Shown here: positions 37,585 to 48,749 of the stretch, piece after piece
Position numbering within the stretch: position 1 is the stretch's first letter
How the letters are laid out: the number at the start of each line of letters is the position of its first letter
Origin: Aquabacterium sp.
GTDB lineage: Bacteria > Pseudomonadota > Gammaproteobacteria > Burkholderiales > Burkholderiaceae_C
Length of the DNA: 64,000 nucleotides
Direction of reading: 5' to 3'
NCBI GenBank assembly: GCA_023266355.1
Contig: JAHFQM010000003.1
Span: 248,001-312,000 of the forward strand
Notes under the pieces: generated by a model
Seen by the model: only the letters and a program-made list of their open reading frames with translations
The model's database searches: none
What the model was told of the DNA's origin: nothing
Program-made: the position numbers and the translations under genes

Positions 37585-38100
37585 TCACAGCGGGCGGTTC
37601 TTGTCGCGGTCGGGCGGACGGCGTTGCGGCGCCAGCAGCATGAAGTTGGCCACCGGCCACAGCAATGCCTCCAGCAAGGGTGCCAGCATCAGGCCCCAAC
37701 CCGGGAAGCTGGCGCCAGCGGCCATGCGCACCAGCAGGGACACGGCGTGCGCTGCCACGAACAGCGGCACGATCTGCACGGCCTGCGAGCCCACCGTGAA
37801 CCACAGCAGGCGGCGGTGCACGGTGATGGCGAAGAAGCTCAGCAAGGTGTAGGACAGGGCGTGCTGGCCCATCAGGGCGCCCTGGTGCACGTCCATGATC
37901 AGGCCGAAGACGAAGGCGGCGCCCACGCCCACGCGGCGCGGCTGGTGCACGTTCCAGAACACCACGGCCACGGCCAGGAAGTCCGGCACGCCGGGCCAAC
38001 GCCCCCAGGGCAGGATGTTGAGCGCCATGGCCAGCAACAAAGACACCCAGATGAACACCGGGTTGACCGGCATCAGCAACTCGTTGCCACGCGGCATCAT
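37585..38100 (-). CDS. mreD: Rod shape-determining protein MreD
   Basis: The product is 171 residues with five or six membrane helices (ILPWGRWPGVPDFLAVAVVFW and FGLIMDVHQGALMGQHALSY are typical). It is the small integral membrane partner of MreC. The ATGATG start overlaps the mreC stop. It is 28 bases before mrdA. Confidence 0.93.
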   Translation of the reverse strand: MMPRGNELLMPVNPVFIWVSLLLAMALNILPWGRWPGVPDFLAVAVVFWNVHQPRRVGVGAAFVFGLIMDVHQGALMGQHALSYTLLSFFAITVHRRLLWFTVGSQAVQIVPLFVAAHAVSLLVRMAAGASFPGWGLMLAPLLEALLWPVANFMLLAPQRRPPDRDKNRPL

Positions 38101-39101
38101 GGGCGCGCTCCCGAGTTGGTGGCCGAGGTGGCGCCCGATGCCGCACCCGGCGACTTGCTGCCACCGTGGTGGGCACCCTTGCCATGGCGGCCCTTGTCCT
38201 CGGCGGCCGAGGCGGCACCGGAGGCCGCATCGGCCGGGCGCTCGGGCATCTGGCTGGAGGCCGGTTGCAGCAAGAGCACATGGCGGGTGCTGTCCGGGCT
38301 GCTCAGCGGTGTCAGGCCGATGCGCGCGAAGGCCGAGTCGGCGCGGCGGTCCACCTGCGACACCTTGGCCACGGGCAGGCCGGGCGGGTAGACGCCATCG
38401 AGGCCGGAAGTCTGCAGGGTGTCGCCCACCTGCACATCGGCATTGCCGGCCATGAAGCGCAGCTCCATGCCGCGCGCCTGCGCTGTGCCGTAAGCCACGC
38501 CGCGTTGCTGCGTGCGCACATTGACCACGGGCACGGCCGCGTCCTTGTCGGTCACCAGGGTCACTTCGGACGTGAGCGGGTACACGCGCGTGACCTGGCC
38601 CAGCACACCGGTTTCATCGACCACGGGCGAGCCCAGCACCACGCCCTGGCTGCCGCCGTGGTCGATCACGACCTTGCGGGTGAAGGGGTCCTGGGTGTCG
38701 TAGAGGATTTCGGCCGAGGACGTGGCCACCTCGATGCGCGGGCGCAGCGTCAGCAAGGCGCGCAGGCGGGCGTTCTCGCGGGCGAGCTCTTCCATGCGCA
38801 TCACGCGCTCGGCCTGGGTCGTCACCAGGTGCTGCGCACGGGCCTGCACGGCGCGGGCCTCGTCCATGCCGGCGAAGTAGTGCAGGAGCTGGTCCCAGGC
38901 GCGCGATGGCGCCAGCAAGGCTTGCTGCACCGGGTTGAGCACCGTGGCCACGGCGGCGCGCACGGGCTGCGTCATGTTCCAACGCGCATCGGCCACCATC
39001 AGGAAGATGGCCAGGGCGGAGAAAAACATCAGGCGCGTGAAGGCCGACGGCCCCTGCTTGAAGAAGGGGGGCGGGGTGCGGTCCAGCGTGGCCAGAGGCA
39101 T
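38097..39101 (-). CDS. mreC: Rod shape-determining protein MreC
   Basis: The product is 334 residues. A cytoplasmic stretch and a membrane helix (FSALAIFLMVADARW) are followed by a coiled coil (about residues 75-115) and the paired beta-barrels of MreC (VVIDHGGSQGVVLGSPVVDETGVLGQV, then DTLQTSGLDGVYPPGLPVAKV). The C-terminus is Ala/Ser-rich. MreC scaffolds PBP2 in the periplasm. Confidence 0.95.
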   Translation of the reverse strand: MPLATLDRTPPPFFKQGPSAFTRLMFFSALAIFLMVADARWNMTQPVRAAVATVLNPVQQALLAPSRAWDQLLHYFAGMDEARAVQARAQHLVTTQAERVMRMEELARENARLRALLTLRPRIEVATSSAEILYDTQDPFTRKVVIDHGGSQGVVLGSPVVDETGVLGQVTRVYPLTSEVTLVTDKDAAVPVVNVRTQQRGVAYGTAQARGMELRFMAGNADVQVGDTLQTSGLDGVYPPGLPVAKVSQVDRRADSAFARIGLTPLSSPDSTRHVLLLQPASSQMPERPADAASGAASAAEDKGRHGKGAHHGGSKSPGAASGATSATNSGARP

Positions 39102-39194
39102 GGTGGGCGGTTCAGCTCCGAGGCATCAGACGCCGCACAAGCTGGGGGAAGGCTCACTCGCCCGCCACCCCGCTCGCGCCAAGGGGTTGAAGGC

Positions 39195-40592
<1,398 letters not shown>

Positions 40593-40892
40593 ATGGCCCT
40601 GACCCCCACGGAAGTCAGCCGCATTGCCCAGTTGGCGCGCCTCGAATTGCGCGCCGACGAGCAGGCTGCGATGCTGACCCAGCTCAACGAATTCTTCGCC
40701 ATCGTCGAGAAGATGCGCGCCGTCGACACCTCGGGTGTCGAGCCCCTGTACACCCCGCTGTCGGCCATCGAGGACGTCACCCTGCGCCTGCGGGAAGACG
40801 CCGTCACCGAAGGCGACAACCGCGAGGCCAACATGGCCAACGCCCCGGCCCGCGACGAAGGCCTGTTCCTGGTGCCCAAGGTGATCGAATGA
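40593..40892 (+). CDS. gatC: Asp/Glu-tRNA(Asn/Gln) amidotransferase subunit C
   Basis: The product is 99 residues, with the family pattern [19 protein letters not shown] at the N-terminus and [15 protein letters not shown] in the middle. GatC stabilises GatA in the GatCAB complex. Its stop overlaps the gatA start (ATGA). Confidence 0.97.
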   Translation: MALTPTEVSRIAQLARLELRADEQAAMLTQLNEFFAIVEKMRAVDTSGVEPLYTPLSAIEDVTLRLREDAVTEGDNREANMANAPARDEGLFLVPKVIE

Positions 40893-42436
40893 GTGCCATG
40901 ACCGCCCTGCCGCTGCATGACCTGACCCTGGCGCAGCAAAGCCAGGCCCTGAACGCCGGCCAGACCACCTCGGTCGCCCTGACCCAGCACGCCCTGGACC
41001 GCATTGCCGCGCACGCCGCGCTCGGCGCCTTCTTGCACGTCGATGCCGACGGCGCACTGGCTGCCGCCGCCGCCGCTGACGCCCGCCGCGCCGCCGGCCA
41101 GGCCCTCGGTCCGCTGGACGGCTTGCCGATCGCGCACAAGGACATCTTCGTGACGCAAGGCCTGCCGACCACGGCCGCCTCCAAGATGCTCAAGGGCTAC
41201 CAATCGCCCTTCGACGCGACCGTCGTGGCGCAACTGAAGGCCGCCGGCGTGGTCAACGTGGGCAAGCTCAACTGCGACGAATTCGCCATGGGCGGCGCCA
41301 ACGAGAACTCGGCCTACGCCAAGGCCCGCAACCCCTGGGACACCAGCCGCATCCCTGGCGGCTCCTCGGGTGGCTCGGCCGTGGCCGTGGCCGCGCGCCT
41401 GGTCGCCGCGACCACCGGCACCGACACGGGCGGCTCGATCCGCCAGCCCGCCGCGCTGACCGGCATCACCGGCATCAAGCCCACCTACGGCCGCTGCTCG
41501 CGCTTCGGCATGATCGCGTTCGCCTCGTCGCTCGACCAGGCCGGCCCCATGGCCCGCACCGCCGAAGACTGCGCCTTGCTGCTGGACGCCATGAGCGGCT
41601 TTGACGCGCGCGACGCCACCAGCGCCGAGCAAGTCCGCCTGCACGACGGCACCCTGGCGGCCAACGCCCCCGGCGTCATCGGCCGCGAGCTGGCCGCGCT
41701 GTCGCTGGCCGCCGAACTGGCCGACAAGGCCCGCCCGCTGGCCGGTCTGCGCGTGGGCGTGCCCCAGGAATTCTTCGGCGAAGGCGTCAGCGCCGATGTG
41801 CTGGCCGCCACGCGCGCCGCGCTGGCCCAGCTCGAAGCCCTGGGTGCCACGCTGGTGAACGTCAGCTTGCCACGCACCGAGCTGTCGATCCCGGTGTACT
41901 ACATCATCGCGCCGGCCGAGGCCTCGTCCAACCTGAGCCGCTTCGACGGCGTCAAGTTCGGCCACCGCGCGCAGAAGTACAGCGACCTCAACGACATGTA
42001 CCGCAAGACCCGCGCCGAAGGCTTCGGGCCCGAGGTCAAGCGCCGCATCATGATCGGCGCCTACGTGTTGAGCCACGGCTACTACGACGCCTACTACCTG
42101 CAGGCGCAGAAGCTGCGCCGCATGATCGCCGACGACTTCCAGGCCGCCTTCAAGGTCTGCGACGTGATCGCCGGCCCGGTGTCGCCGACGGTGGCTCGGG
42201 CCATCGGGTCATCGACCGACCCGGTGCAGGAGTACCTCGCCGACATCTTCACCCTGCCCGCCTCCCTGGCCGGCCTGCCCGGCATGAGCGTGCCTTGCGG
42301 CTTCGGCGAGCACCAGTTGCCCGTGGGCCTGCAGCTGATCGGCAACTACTGGCAAGAGGCCCAGCTGCTGCACGCGGCCCACGCCTTCCAGCAAGCCACC
42401 GACTGGCACCAGCGCCAGCCCACCGCCCTGGCCTGA
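40889..42436 (+). CDS. gatA: Asp/Glu-tRNA(Asn/Gln) amidotransferase subunit A
   Basis: The product is 515 residues of the amidase-signature family. The catalytic Lys is in PIAHKDIFV, and the cis-Ser and Ser nucleophile are in [11 protein letters not shown] and [12 protein letters not shown]. It releases ammonia from glutamine for transamidation of misacylated tRNA. Presence of GatCAB suggests that AsnRS, GlnRS or both are missing or supplemented in this organism. Confidence 0.97.
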   Translation: MSAMTALPLHDLTLAQQSQALNAGQTTSVALTQHALDRIAAHAALGAFLHVDADGALAAAAAADARRAAGQALGPLDGLPIAHKDIFVTQGLPTTAASKMLKGYQSPFDATVVAQLKAAGVVNVGKLNCDEFAMGGANENSAYAKARNPWDTSRIPGGSSGGSAVAVAARLVAATTGTDTGGSIRQPAALTGITGIKPTYGRCSRFGMIAFASSLDQAGPMARTAEDCALLLDAMSGFDARDATSAEQVRLHDGTLAANAPGVIGRELAALSLAAELADKARPLAGLRVGVPQEFFGEGVSADVLAATRAALAQLEALGATLVNVSLPRTELSIPVYYIIAPAEASSNLSRFDGVKFGHRAQKYSDLNDMYRKTRAEGFGPEVKRRIMIGAYVLSHGYYDAYYLQAQKLRRMIADDFQAAFKVCDVIAGPVSPTVARAIGSSTDPVQEYLADIFTLPASLAGLPGMSVPCGFGEHQLPVGLQLIGNYWQEAQLLHAAHAFQQATDWHQRQPTALA

Positions 42437-42464
42437 CCCGACGACGAACCCCACCAGACACACC

Positions 42465-43955
42465 ATGAGCTCCCCAGCGACCCCCAAGATGGTCCGTGGC
42501 TACGAGGTCGTCATCGGCATCGAAACCCACGTCCAGCTCTCGACCCAGTCGAAGATCTTCTCCGGCGCCTCGACCCAGTTCGGCGCCGCGCCCAACACGC
42601 AGGCCTGCCCCGTGGACATGGCCCTGCCCGGCACCCTGCCCGTGATGAACAAGGGCGCCGTCGAGCGCGCCATCGCGTTCGGCCTGTCGGTCGGCTCGCA
42701 CATCGCGCCGCGCTCCATCTTCGCGCGCAAGAACTACTTCTACCCCGACCTGCCCAAGGGCTACCAGATCAGCCAGTACGAGATCCCCGTCGTGCAAGGC
42801 GGCACGGTGAGCTTCTTCGTGGGCGACACGCCGCACACCGTGCGCCTGGTGCGCGCCCACCTGGAAGAAGACGCGGGCAAGTCCCTGCACGATGACTTCA
42901 GCGGCTTCAACGGCGAGAAGTCCTCGGGCATCGACCTCAACCGCGCCGGCACCCCGCTCATCGAGATCGTGACCGAGCCGGACATCCGCACCAGCGCCGA
43001 GGCCGCCGAGTACGCGCGCGCCCTGCACACGCTGGTGGTGTGGCTGGGCATCTGCGATGGCAACATGCAGGAAGGCTCCTTCCGCTGCGACGTCAACGTG
43101 TCGGTGCGCAAGCCCGGCGCGCCGCTGGGCACCCGCCGCGAGATCAAGAACCTCAACAGCTTCAAGCACATCGTGCAGGCCGCGGACTACGAGATCAACT
43201 GGCAGATCGACGAGATCGAGGACGGCCGCGCCATCCAGCAGGCCACCGTGCTGTTCAACCCGGACACGGGCGAGACGCGCGCCATGCGCAGCAAGGAAGA
43301 CGCGCACGACTACCGCTACTTCCCCGACCCCGACCTGCCACCGCTGGTGATCGCACCCGAGTGGGTCGAGCGCGTGCGCGCTCAGATGCCCGAGCTGCCC
43401 CGCGTGATGGCCGCGCGCTTCGTGAGCGACTACGGCCTGCCCGAGTACGACGCGACGATGATGACGCAGTCCAAGGCCTTCGGCGCCTTCTTCGAGACCG
43501 CGGCAAAGGCCTGCGGCCAGCCGAAGCTGGTGTCGAACTGGCTGATGGGCGAGGTCTCGCGCCGGCTGAACGCCAGCGAGCAACAACTGGACGACAGCCC
43601 GATGGACGCGCCTCTGCTGGCCGCGATGATCTCGCGCATCGGTGATGGCACCATCTCGAACAACGGCGCCAAGCAGGTGTTCGACGCGCTGTGGTCTGGC
43701 GAAGGCAGCGGCGAGGCCCAGGCCCGCGTGGACGCCATCATCGAAGCCAAGGGCCTCAAGCAGATGAGCGACACCAGCGAGCTGGAGAAAATCCTCGACG
43801 ACATCCTGGCCGCCAATGCCAAGTCGGTCGAGGAGTTCCGCGCCGGCAAGGAGAAGGCCTTCAACGCGCTGGTCGGCCAGGCCATGAAAGCCACCAAGGG
43901 CAAGGCCAACCCGGCCACGGTCAACGAGCTGCTCAAGAAGAAGCTCGCGGGCTGA
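42465..43955 (+). CDS. gatB: Asp/Glu-tRNA(Asn/Gln) amidotransferase subunit B
   Basis: The product is 496 residues. The N-terminal kinase/amidotransferase core shows [16 protein letters not shown] and [13 protein letters not shown], with the zinc-region sequence [16 protein letters not shown], and there is a C-terminal helical/YqeY-like tail that contacts tRNA. It phosphorylates and amidates the misacylated tRNA. Its stop overlaps the next start by one base. Confidence 0.97.
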   Translation: MSSPATPKMVRGYEVVIGIETHVQLSTQSKIFSGASTQFGAAPNTQACPVDMALPGTLPVMNKGAVERAIAFGLSVGSHIAPRSIFARKNYFYPDLPKGYQISQYEIPVVQGGTVSFFVGDTPHTVRLVRAHLEEDAGKSLHDDFSGFNGEKSSGIDLNRAGTPLIEIVTEPDIRTSAEAAEYARALHTLVVWLGICDGNMQEGSFRCDVNVSVRKPGAPLGTRREIKNLNSFKHIVQAADYEINWQIDEIEDGRAIQQATVLFNPDTGETRAMRSKEDAHDYRYFPDPDLPPLVIAPEWVERVRAQMPELPRVMAARFVSDYGLPEYDATMMTQSKAFGAFFETAAKACGQPKLVSNWLMGEVSRRLNASEQQLDDSPMDAPLLAAMISRIGDGTISNNGAKQVFDALWSGEGSGEAQARVDAIIEAKGLKQMSDTSELEKILDDILAANAKSVEEFRAGKEKAFNALVGQAMKATKGKANPATVNELLKKKLAG

Positions 43956-44776
43956 TGGCGACCCCAGCGCCCCCGGCAGCGGCCCCGATGCCCCTGCACG
44001 TGCTCCTCATCAACCTCGACCGCTCGGCCGACCGCCTGGCGCGTTGCGCCCCCATCCTCGATGGCCTGGGGGTGAGCTGGGAGCGCGTGCCGGGCATCGA
44101 GGGCAAGCAGTTGGACGCGGCTCACCTGGCCTCGCTCAACCCGCATCCTGCACCGCATGGCGAGTGGTTCCGCCCGCTCACTCCGGGCGAGATCGGCTGC
44201 TTCCTCAGCCACCTGCGCTGCTGGCAGCTCATCGAGGAACGCGGTCTGGACTGCGCCCTGGTGCTGGAAGACGACTTCCAGACCCACGACGCCTGCACCC
44301 TGCAGAACCTGCAGGCGCTGGCCGACTCGGCCACCGGCGCGCACCCCTGGGACGTGCTCAAGCTGACGCGGCTGCGCCAGGGCGCGACGCTGGTGGGCAC
44401 CGTGGGCCATGCCGACAAGGGCACGCCGCTGGCCCTGCGCTTCGGCGGCAAGGGCCCCGAAGACGGCACGGCCTACCTGGTGTCGCGCCGCGGCGCGGCC
44501 AAGCTCACACCGAAGCGCGAGCACCTGCTGCGCCCGGTGGACTTCGAGCTCAAGCATTTCTGGGAACGCGACCTGACCGTGTACTCCGCCAGCCCGGACC
44601 TGTTCTGGCAGGTGGGCTCGGACATCGCCGCCTCGGTGATCGGCGGCGGACGGGCCGAATACCGCGACTACCCACCGCTGCGCAAGGCCCAGGTCTACCT
44701 GCGCAAGCACCGCTACCACCTGCGCTTCTGGCTGGCCAACAAGCTCGGCCTGGGGCGCCGTCAGGTGCTGGGCTGA
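43955..44776 (+). CDS. Glycosyltransferase family 25 (LPS glycosyltransferase-like)
   Basis: The product is 273 residues. GT25 motifs are visible: VLLINLDRSADRLARCAPIL, the conserved LTPGEIGCFLSHLRCWQ, and the metal-binding ALVLEDDFQ. Such enzymes add galactose or related sugars to lipooligosaccharide or protein. It starts as TGATG on the gatB stop, so it is co-transcribed with gatCAB despite the unrelated function. Confidence 0.85.
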   Translation: MATPAPPAAAPMPLHVLLINLDRSADRLARCAPILDGLGVSWERVPGIEGKQLDAAHLASLNPHPAPHGEWFRPLTPGEIGCFLSHLRCWQLIEERGLDCALVLEDDFQTHDACTLQNLQALADSATGAHPWDVLKLTRLRQGATLVGTVGHADKGTPLALRFGGKGPEDGTAYLVSRRGAAKLTPKREHLLRPVDFELKHFWERDLTVYSASPDLFWQVGSDIAASVIGGGRAEYRDYPPLRKAQVYLRKHRYHLRFWLANKLGLGRRQVLG

Positions 44777-44809
44777 AGCCTCACTTCGCCCACGCCGCGG
44801 CCACCCGGC

Positions 44810-45568
44810 TCAGCGCTTGCGGACCGGCACCGCGCCCGAAGCCGGGGGCACCGAACCCGGCGCCGCCCCGGCCCACAGGCGGCGCAGGCGGGCCAACTCG
44901 GCGTCGTACAGCGCATTGATGCGCACCGTCTCGGCGTTCTGGTTCTGGATGATGTCGCGCTGCGCCTGCTGCTGGGCGTCGTTGGCCTCCAGCTTGGACT
45001 TGAGCTTGAAGGGCAGGCGGCGGCCTTTGTAGAACTCGGTTTCGGCCAGCATCGGCTGGCGCTCGTCCAGCAAGTCCTGCAGGCGCCGCTCGGACAGGGC
45101 CACGCCACGCCGCAGGTCGTCGAGTGCCGCCTCGCGGGCCTTGTTGTGCGAGGGCTCGTCAGGGAAGCGCAGCATCAGGTTGCGGTCGCGGCGCACGGCG
45201 TCTTTTTGCGCGGCCTGGGCCTGGTCCTGCAGGCGCTGGCGCTCTTCGGACAGGGCGCGCTCCTCGGCGTTCATGCGCGGCGGCAGGGTCTGGCGCTGCG
45301 AACCATCCTTGTTGAGCACGCGCTGCTCGCGGTCCAGGCACTCGGCGATCGGGCGGTCGGAGGTGTAGCGCTTGCCGGTGGCGTCCACGCAGGAGTAGAT
45401 GCCAGCAGCCTGGGCCGGCACGGCCAGCGCGAGCCAGGTCACGCCCAGCCCCACACACGCAGAGACGCCCGCCGACACACGCACCGACACGCACGCCATC
45501 ACGCCCCGCCCCTGCGGGCGATGCGAACGGGTGGACCAACGGTCATCGGCGGCCGACAACGGGCTCAT
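44810..45568 (-). CDS. DUF4124-domain exported protein
   Basis: The product is 252 residues. After a long signal region (cleavage probably after AVPAQA near residue 56) comes a DUF4124 segment (GIYSCVDATGKRYTSDRPIAEC), then a charged, mainly helical coiled-coil-like region. Function is unknown; DUF4124 proteins are periplasmic. The start at 45568 is supported by an AGGAG seven bases upstream. A start at 45499 would give a more usual signal peptide. Confidence 0.75.
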   Translation of the reverse strand: MSPLSAADDRWSTRSHRPQGRGVMACVSVRVSAGVSACVGLGVTWLALAVPAQAAGIYSCVDATGKRYTSDRPIAECLDREQRVLNKDGSQRQTLPPRMNAEERALSEERQRLQDQAQAAQKDAVRRDRNLMLRFPDEPSHNKAREAALDDLRRGVALSERRLQDLLDERQPMLAETEFYKGRRLPFKLKSKLEANDAQQQAQRDIIQNQNAETVRINALYDAELARLRRLWAGAAPGSVPPASGAVPVRKR

Positions 45569-45571
45569 CTG

Positions 45572-45603
45572 CGCTCCTGGGGCCGCAAAGCCCCGCTCCT
45601 GGG
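45572..45603 (-). repeat. Duplicated Shine-Dalgarno-like decamer flanking a hairpin
   Basis: The decamer CGCTCCTGGG (minus strand CCCAGGAGCG) occurs at 45572-45581 and 45594-45603. Between them a 5-bp stem GGGGC/GCCCC (45579-45594) could fold. The copy nearer the gene is the ribosome-binding site of the DUF4124 gene. Confidence 0.6.
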
Positions 45604-45640
45604 TCTGGTGTTGGGTGTGATCAGACCATCATAAAACGTC

Positions 45641-46318
45641 TCAGACACCGTAGCGTTGACGGTAAGCCTGCACGGCCGGACGCGCCGCCACCAGGGCGGG
45701 GTCGGATTGCCCGTCGAGGAAACCCATCAGGTCGGCCAGCGTGGCGATGGCCACCACCGGCAAGCCGTAGTGCTGCTGCACCTGCTGCACGGCGCTCTCG
45801 GCGGCGTCCTGGCCGTCGGCCGTGGCTTTTTCCTGGCGGTCCAGGGCGATGGTGACACCGCAGGGCGTGGCGCCAGCCGCCTTGATCATCTCGATGGACT
45901 CGCGCACCGAGGTGCCCGCCGAGATCACGTCGTCGATGATGAGCACGCGGCCCTGCACGGGCGCGCCCACCAGGGTGCCGCCCTCGCCGTGGTCTTTCGC
46001 TTCCTTGCGGTTGTAGGCGAAGGGCTTGTTCTGCCCCAGGCGGGCCAGTTCAATCGACACGGCTGCGGCCAGGGTGATGCCTTTGTAGGCCGGCCCGAAC
46101 AACATGTCGAACTGCAAGCCAGACGCGACCAGGCGGCGTGCATAGAATTCGGCCAGACGGCCCAGCTTGGCGCCGTCATCGAACAGACCGGCGTTGAAGA
46201 AATAGGGCGACAGCCGGCCTGCCTTGGTTTTGAACTCCCCGAAGCGCAGCACCTTGGATTCAACGGCGAAGGCCACGAAATCCTGGGCCAGGGTGTCTTG
46301 TGCGGGGGAGTTGTTCAT
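45641..46318 (-). CDS. pyrE: Orotate phosphoribosyltransferase
   Basis: The product is 225 residues. It makes orotidine monophosphate from orotate and PRPP in pyrimidine synthesis. The PRPP-binding loop is RVLIIDDVISAGTSVRE (near residue 125), with the dimer-flap Lys in NRKEAKDHGEGG. It starts only 14 bases from the divergent exonuclease III gene. Confidence 0.96.
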   Translation of the reverse strand: MNNSPAQDTLAQDFVAFAVESKVLRFGEFKTKAGRLSPYFFNAGLFDDGAKLGRLAEFYARRLVASGLQFDMLFGPAYKGITLAAAVSIELARLGQNKPFAYNRKEAKDHGEGGTLVGAPVQGRVLIIDDVISAGTSVRESIEMIKAAGATPCGVTIALDRQEKATADGQDAAESAVQQVQQHYGLPVVAIATLADLMGFLDGQSDPALVAARPAVQAYRQRYGV

Positions 46319-46332
46319 GATGGTGGTGCGCT

Positions 46333-47157
46333 GTGTTTCGACTGGTCTCTTTCAACCTCAATGGCGTCCGCTCGGCGGCCAACAAGGGCTTGCTGCCGTG
46401 GGCGCAAGCCCATGCCGCCGATTGTATGGGCGTGCAGGAACTCAAGGCCCAGGCGGCCGACATGGGCCCGGAGCTGCGCGAGATCGCCGGCATGCCCGGC
46501 CACTTCCACCACGCGGAAAAGAAGGGCTACTCGGGTGTGGGCCTGTACAGCCGCACCGCGCCGTCTGACGTGATCATCGGCCTGGGTGAAGCCGAGCACG
46601 CGGTCGATGGCTGCGGCGAGTTCGACGCCGAAGGCCGCTACGTCGAGATGCGTTTCGACAAGCCCGGGCGCAAGCTCTCCCTCATCAGCTGCTACTTCCC
46701 CTCGGGCTCCAGCAGCGAAGAGCGCCAGGAGGCCAAATTCCGCTTCCTCGACGTCATCCGCCCGCACCTGGCCAAGCTGCGCGCCGAGCGCGAGTTCATC
46801 CTGGTCGGCGACGTCAACATCGCGCACCAGGAAGCCGACCTGAAGAACTGGAAGGGCAACCTCAAGAACAGCGGCTTCCTGCCCGAGGAGCGCGCCTGGA
46901 TGACGCAACTGCTCGACCCGGCGGGCGACACCGGCCTGGTCGATGTGTACCGCACGCTGCACCCCGACACCACCGACGCCTGCTACACGTGGTGGAGCAA
47001 CCGCGGCCAGGCCCGCGCCAAGAACGTGGGCTGGCGCATCGACTACCACCTGGCCACACCGGGCTTGGCCGCCACGGCCAAGGCCGCCAGCGTGTTCAAA
47101 GACCAATGGTTCAGCGACCACGCGCCGCTGACGATCGACTACGACTTCAGCCTCTGA
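46333..47157 (+). CDS. xth: Exodeoxyribonuclease III (AP endonuclease)
   Basis: The product is 274 residues from a GTG start. Catalytic motifs are in order: FNLNGVRSAA, metal-binding Glu in VQELKAQ, Tyr in SCYFPSG, Asp/Asn in GDVNIAHQEAD, and the C-terminal SDHAPLTIDY. It nicks DNA at abasic sites. The start codon overlaps the short pyrE/xth divergent spacer, so the two promoters must overlap the opposite coding regions. Confidence 0.94.
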   Translation: MFRLVSFNLNGVRSAANKGLLPWAQAHAADCMGVQELKAQAADMGPELREIAGMPGHFHHAEKKGYSGVGLYSRTAPSDVIIGLGEAEHAVDGCGEFDAEGRYVEMRFDKPGRKLSLISCYFPSGSSSEERQEAKFRFLDVIRPHLAKLRAEREFILVGDVNIAHQEADLKNWKGNLKNSGFLPEERAWMTQLLDPAGDTGLVDVYRTLHPDTTDACYTWWSNRGQARAKNVGWRIDYHLATPGLAATAKAASVFKDQWFSDHAPLTIDYDFSL

Positions 47158-47359
47158 GCGCGCGCCTGCGGCCCCACCAGGCCGCGCCCAGCCCCGCCGA
47201 TGCCTCCGCGCAACGGCCAACCATGGCGCCCACTTGATGCCACCAGGGCTCACCCGGCAAACCCCTGATTCCGGGGGGGGCGTGAATTGACATCCATCAT
47301 TGTCACACCCGGGAGGGGCTGACAAAACTGCATCGACCCATCTCACAAAGGAGGAATCG

Positions 47360-48043
47360 ATGCAGTCATTCAAGTCGCACGGGACGAGGCTCCCCGCCGC
47401 TGTCCGGGCCGCTGCCCTGATCGGGGCGTTGGCCGCGGCCAGCCTGGGTCCCGCGCAAGCGCAGGTCCTGCAACCCGCCAACTACGCCGGCATTTCAGGG
47501 GGCCGCGCGCGCGCCCTGGACATGGACCACGCGTCGGTCAACCGCGCCCTGGCCGGCCAGGGCTTGCCCACCAGCACCGACGCCATCGACCGGCAGGCCA
47601 CCGGCTGGAAGGTCTTTGCGGGCCACCGTTTCGGCCCGAACTTCGCGGTCGAAGGGGGCTACACCTGGCTGGGCCGCTACGACTTCCACGGCCAGATCAT
47701 CGCCGACCCCGGCACGGTGAACTCGCAGTTCAAAGCCGAAAGCATCAACGCTTTCGCGGTCGGCATCCTGCCCTGGACGCCCGAGTTCGAGGCCTTCGCC
47801 AAGGCCGGCGTGGGCTTCTGGCGGGCCAAGCTCTCGGCCAACGGCACCTTCGCGGGCCGCTCGTCCAGCGCCGAAAGCGCGCGCGGCTGGAGCCCGATCC
47901 TCGGCGTGGGCCTGCAGTACCACCTCGCCCCGCAATGGACGCTGCGGGCCGAAGCCGAGCGCTTCTTCAACATCGGCAAAGCCGACCGCACGGGCCGCAC
48001 CGAGATCGACCTGTACAGCCTCGGCGTGCAGTACCACTTCTGA
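47360..48043 (+). CDS. OmpA-like outer-membrane beta-barrel protein
   Basis: The product is 227 residues with a signal peptide (cleavage after GPAQA near residue 34) and alternating hydrophobic strands typical of an eight-strand barrel (ATGWKVFAGHRF, FAVEGGYTWLGRYDF, IDLYSLGVQYHF with terminal Phe). No peptidoglycan-binding domain follows. A strong Shine-Dalgarno (AAGGAGG) fixes the start. Confidence 0.82.
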   Translation: MQSFKSHGTRLPAAVRAAALIGALAAASLGPAQAQVLQPANYAGISGGRARALDMDHASVNRALAGQGLPTSTDAIDRQATGWKVFAGHRFGPNFAVEGGYTWLGRYDFHGQIIADPGTVNSQFKAESINAFAVGILPWTPEFEAFAKAGVGFWRAKLSANGTFAGRSSSAESARGWSPILGVGLQYHLAPQWTLRAEAERFFNIGKADRTGRTEIDLYSLGVQYHF

Positions 48044-48071
48044 CCCCCCATTCCAAACCCAGGAGAAAACC

Positions 48072-48749
48072 ATGAACCGCCACCACATCCTCGCCCTGTT
48101 CGCCGCCTGCGCCCTGACGGCCACGGCCCACGCCAGCCCCGTCGTCATGCCGACGAACACCGGCACGGTGACGCTGGACAGCGGCAACTTCGCCACCGGC
48201 ATCCTGAGCGGCCCCGTTGGCGAATACGGCTGCTTCACGGGCGCCCACGTCAGCGCCTGCACACCGGCAACGCTGCAACTCGGCGTGCTCGGCTCGGACC
48301 TGAGCAACGGCTTGGTGCTGGGCCTGGACGGCAGCATCACGCTGGCCTTGCCCGCCGTGGGCCCGACCATCTACCTGTGGGAGGCCGGCACGGGCTTGAC
48401 CGACATCGGCTCGCCGCGCGTGTCGGTGCACACCGCGGCCGGCTGGAGCGTCGAGCACACCTACGCCGCCGAACACGCCAAGCCCGTGCTCAACGACACC
48501 CAACCCTCGGGCTACCCCACGAACTTCGGCGTGTTCGATGCCACCGACTTCGGTCTGGGCAAAGACGTGTTGATCGACGCCATCCGCATCAGCGCCTGCT
48601 GCGGCAACACGGCCCACGTGGACATCCTGGCCGTGGCCGCTGCGCCGGCGGTGCCCGAACCCACCTCGCTGATGCTGGCCCTGCCCGGCCTGGCCTTGCT
48701 GGGTTGGCAGCGTCGCCGCGCGGCTCAGAAGTCAGGCGTCGAAGCCTGA
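48072..48749 (+). CDS. PEP-CTERM sorting-domain protein
   Basis: The product is 225 residues. A signal peptide (cleavage after TAHA) and an all-beta secreted domain with cysteine pairs are followed by the C-terminal tripartite signal VPEPTSLMLALPGLALLGWQRRR: PEP motif, membrane helix, Arg cluster. This predicts processing by an exosortase (EpsH/XrtA), which is not in the window. AGGAGA precedes the ATG, 28 bases after the barrel gene, so both are probably one unit. The 3' end overlaps the convergent dehydrogenase gene by 18 bases. Confidence 0.88.
   Translation: MNRHHILALFAACALTATAHASPVVMPTNTGTVTLDSGNFATGILSGPVGEYGCFTGAHVSACTPATLQLGVLGSDLSNGLVLGLDGSITLALPAVGPTIYLWEAGTGLTDIGSPRVSVHTAAGWSVEHTYAAEHAKPVLNDTQPSGYPTNFGVFDATDFGLGKDVLIDAIRISACCGNTAHVDILAVAAAPAVPEPTSLMLALPGLALLGWQRRRAAQKSGVEA

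Noticed and set aside
47287..47292. Consensus TTGACA as a -35 box before the OmpA-like gene
   Set aside because: No acceptable -10 hexamer at 16-18 bases; the surrounding TGACA/TGTCA repeat is short and may be chance.
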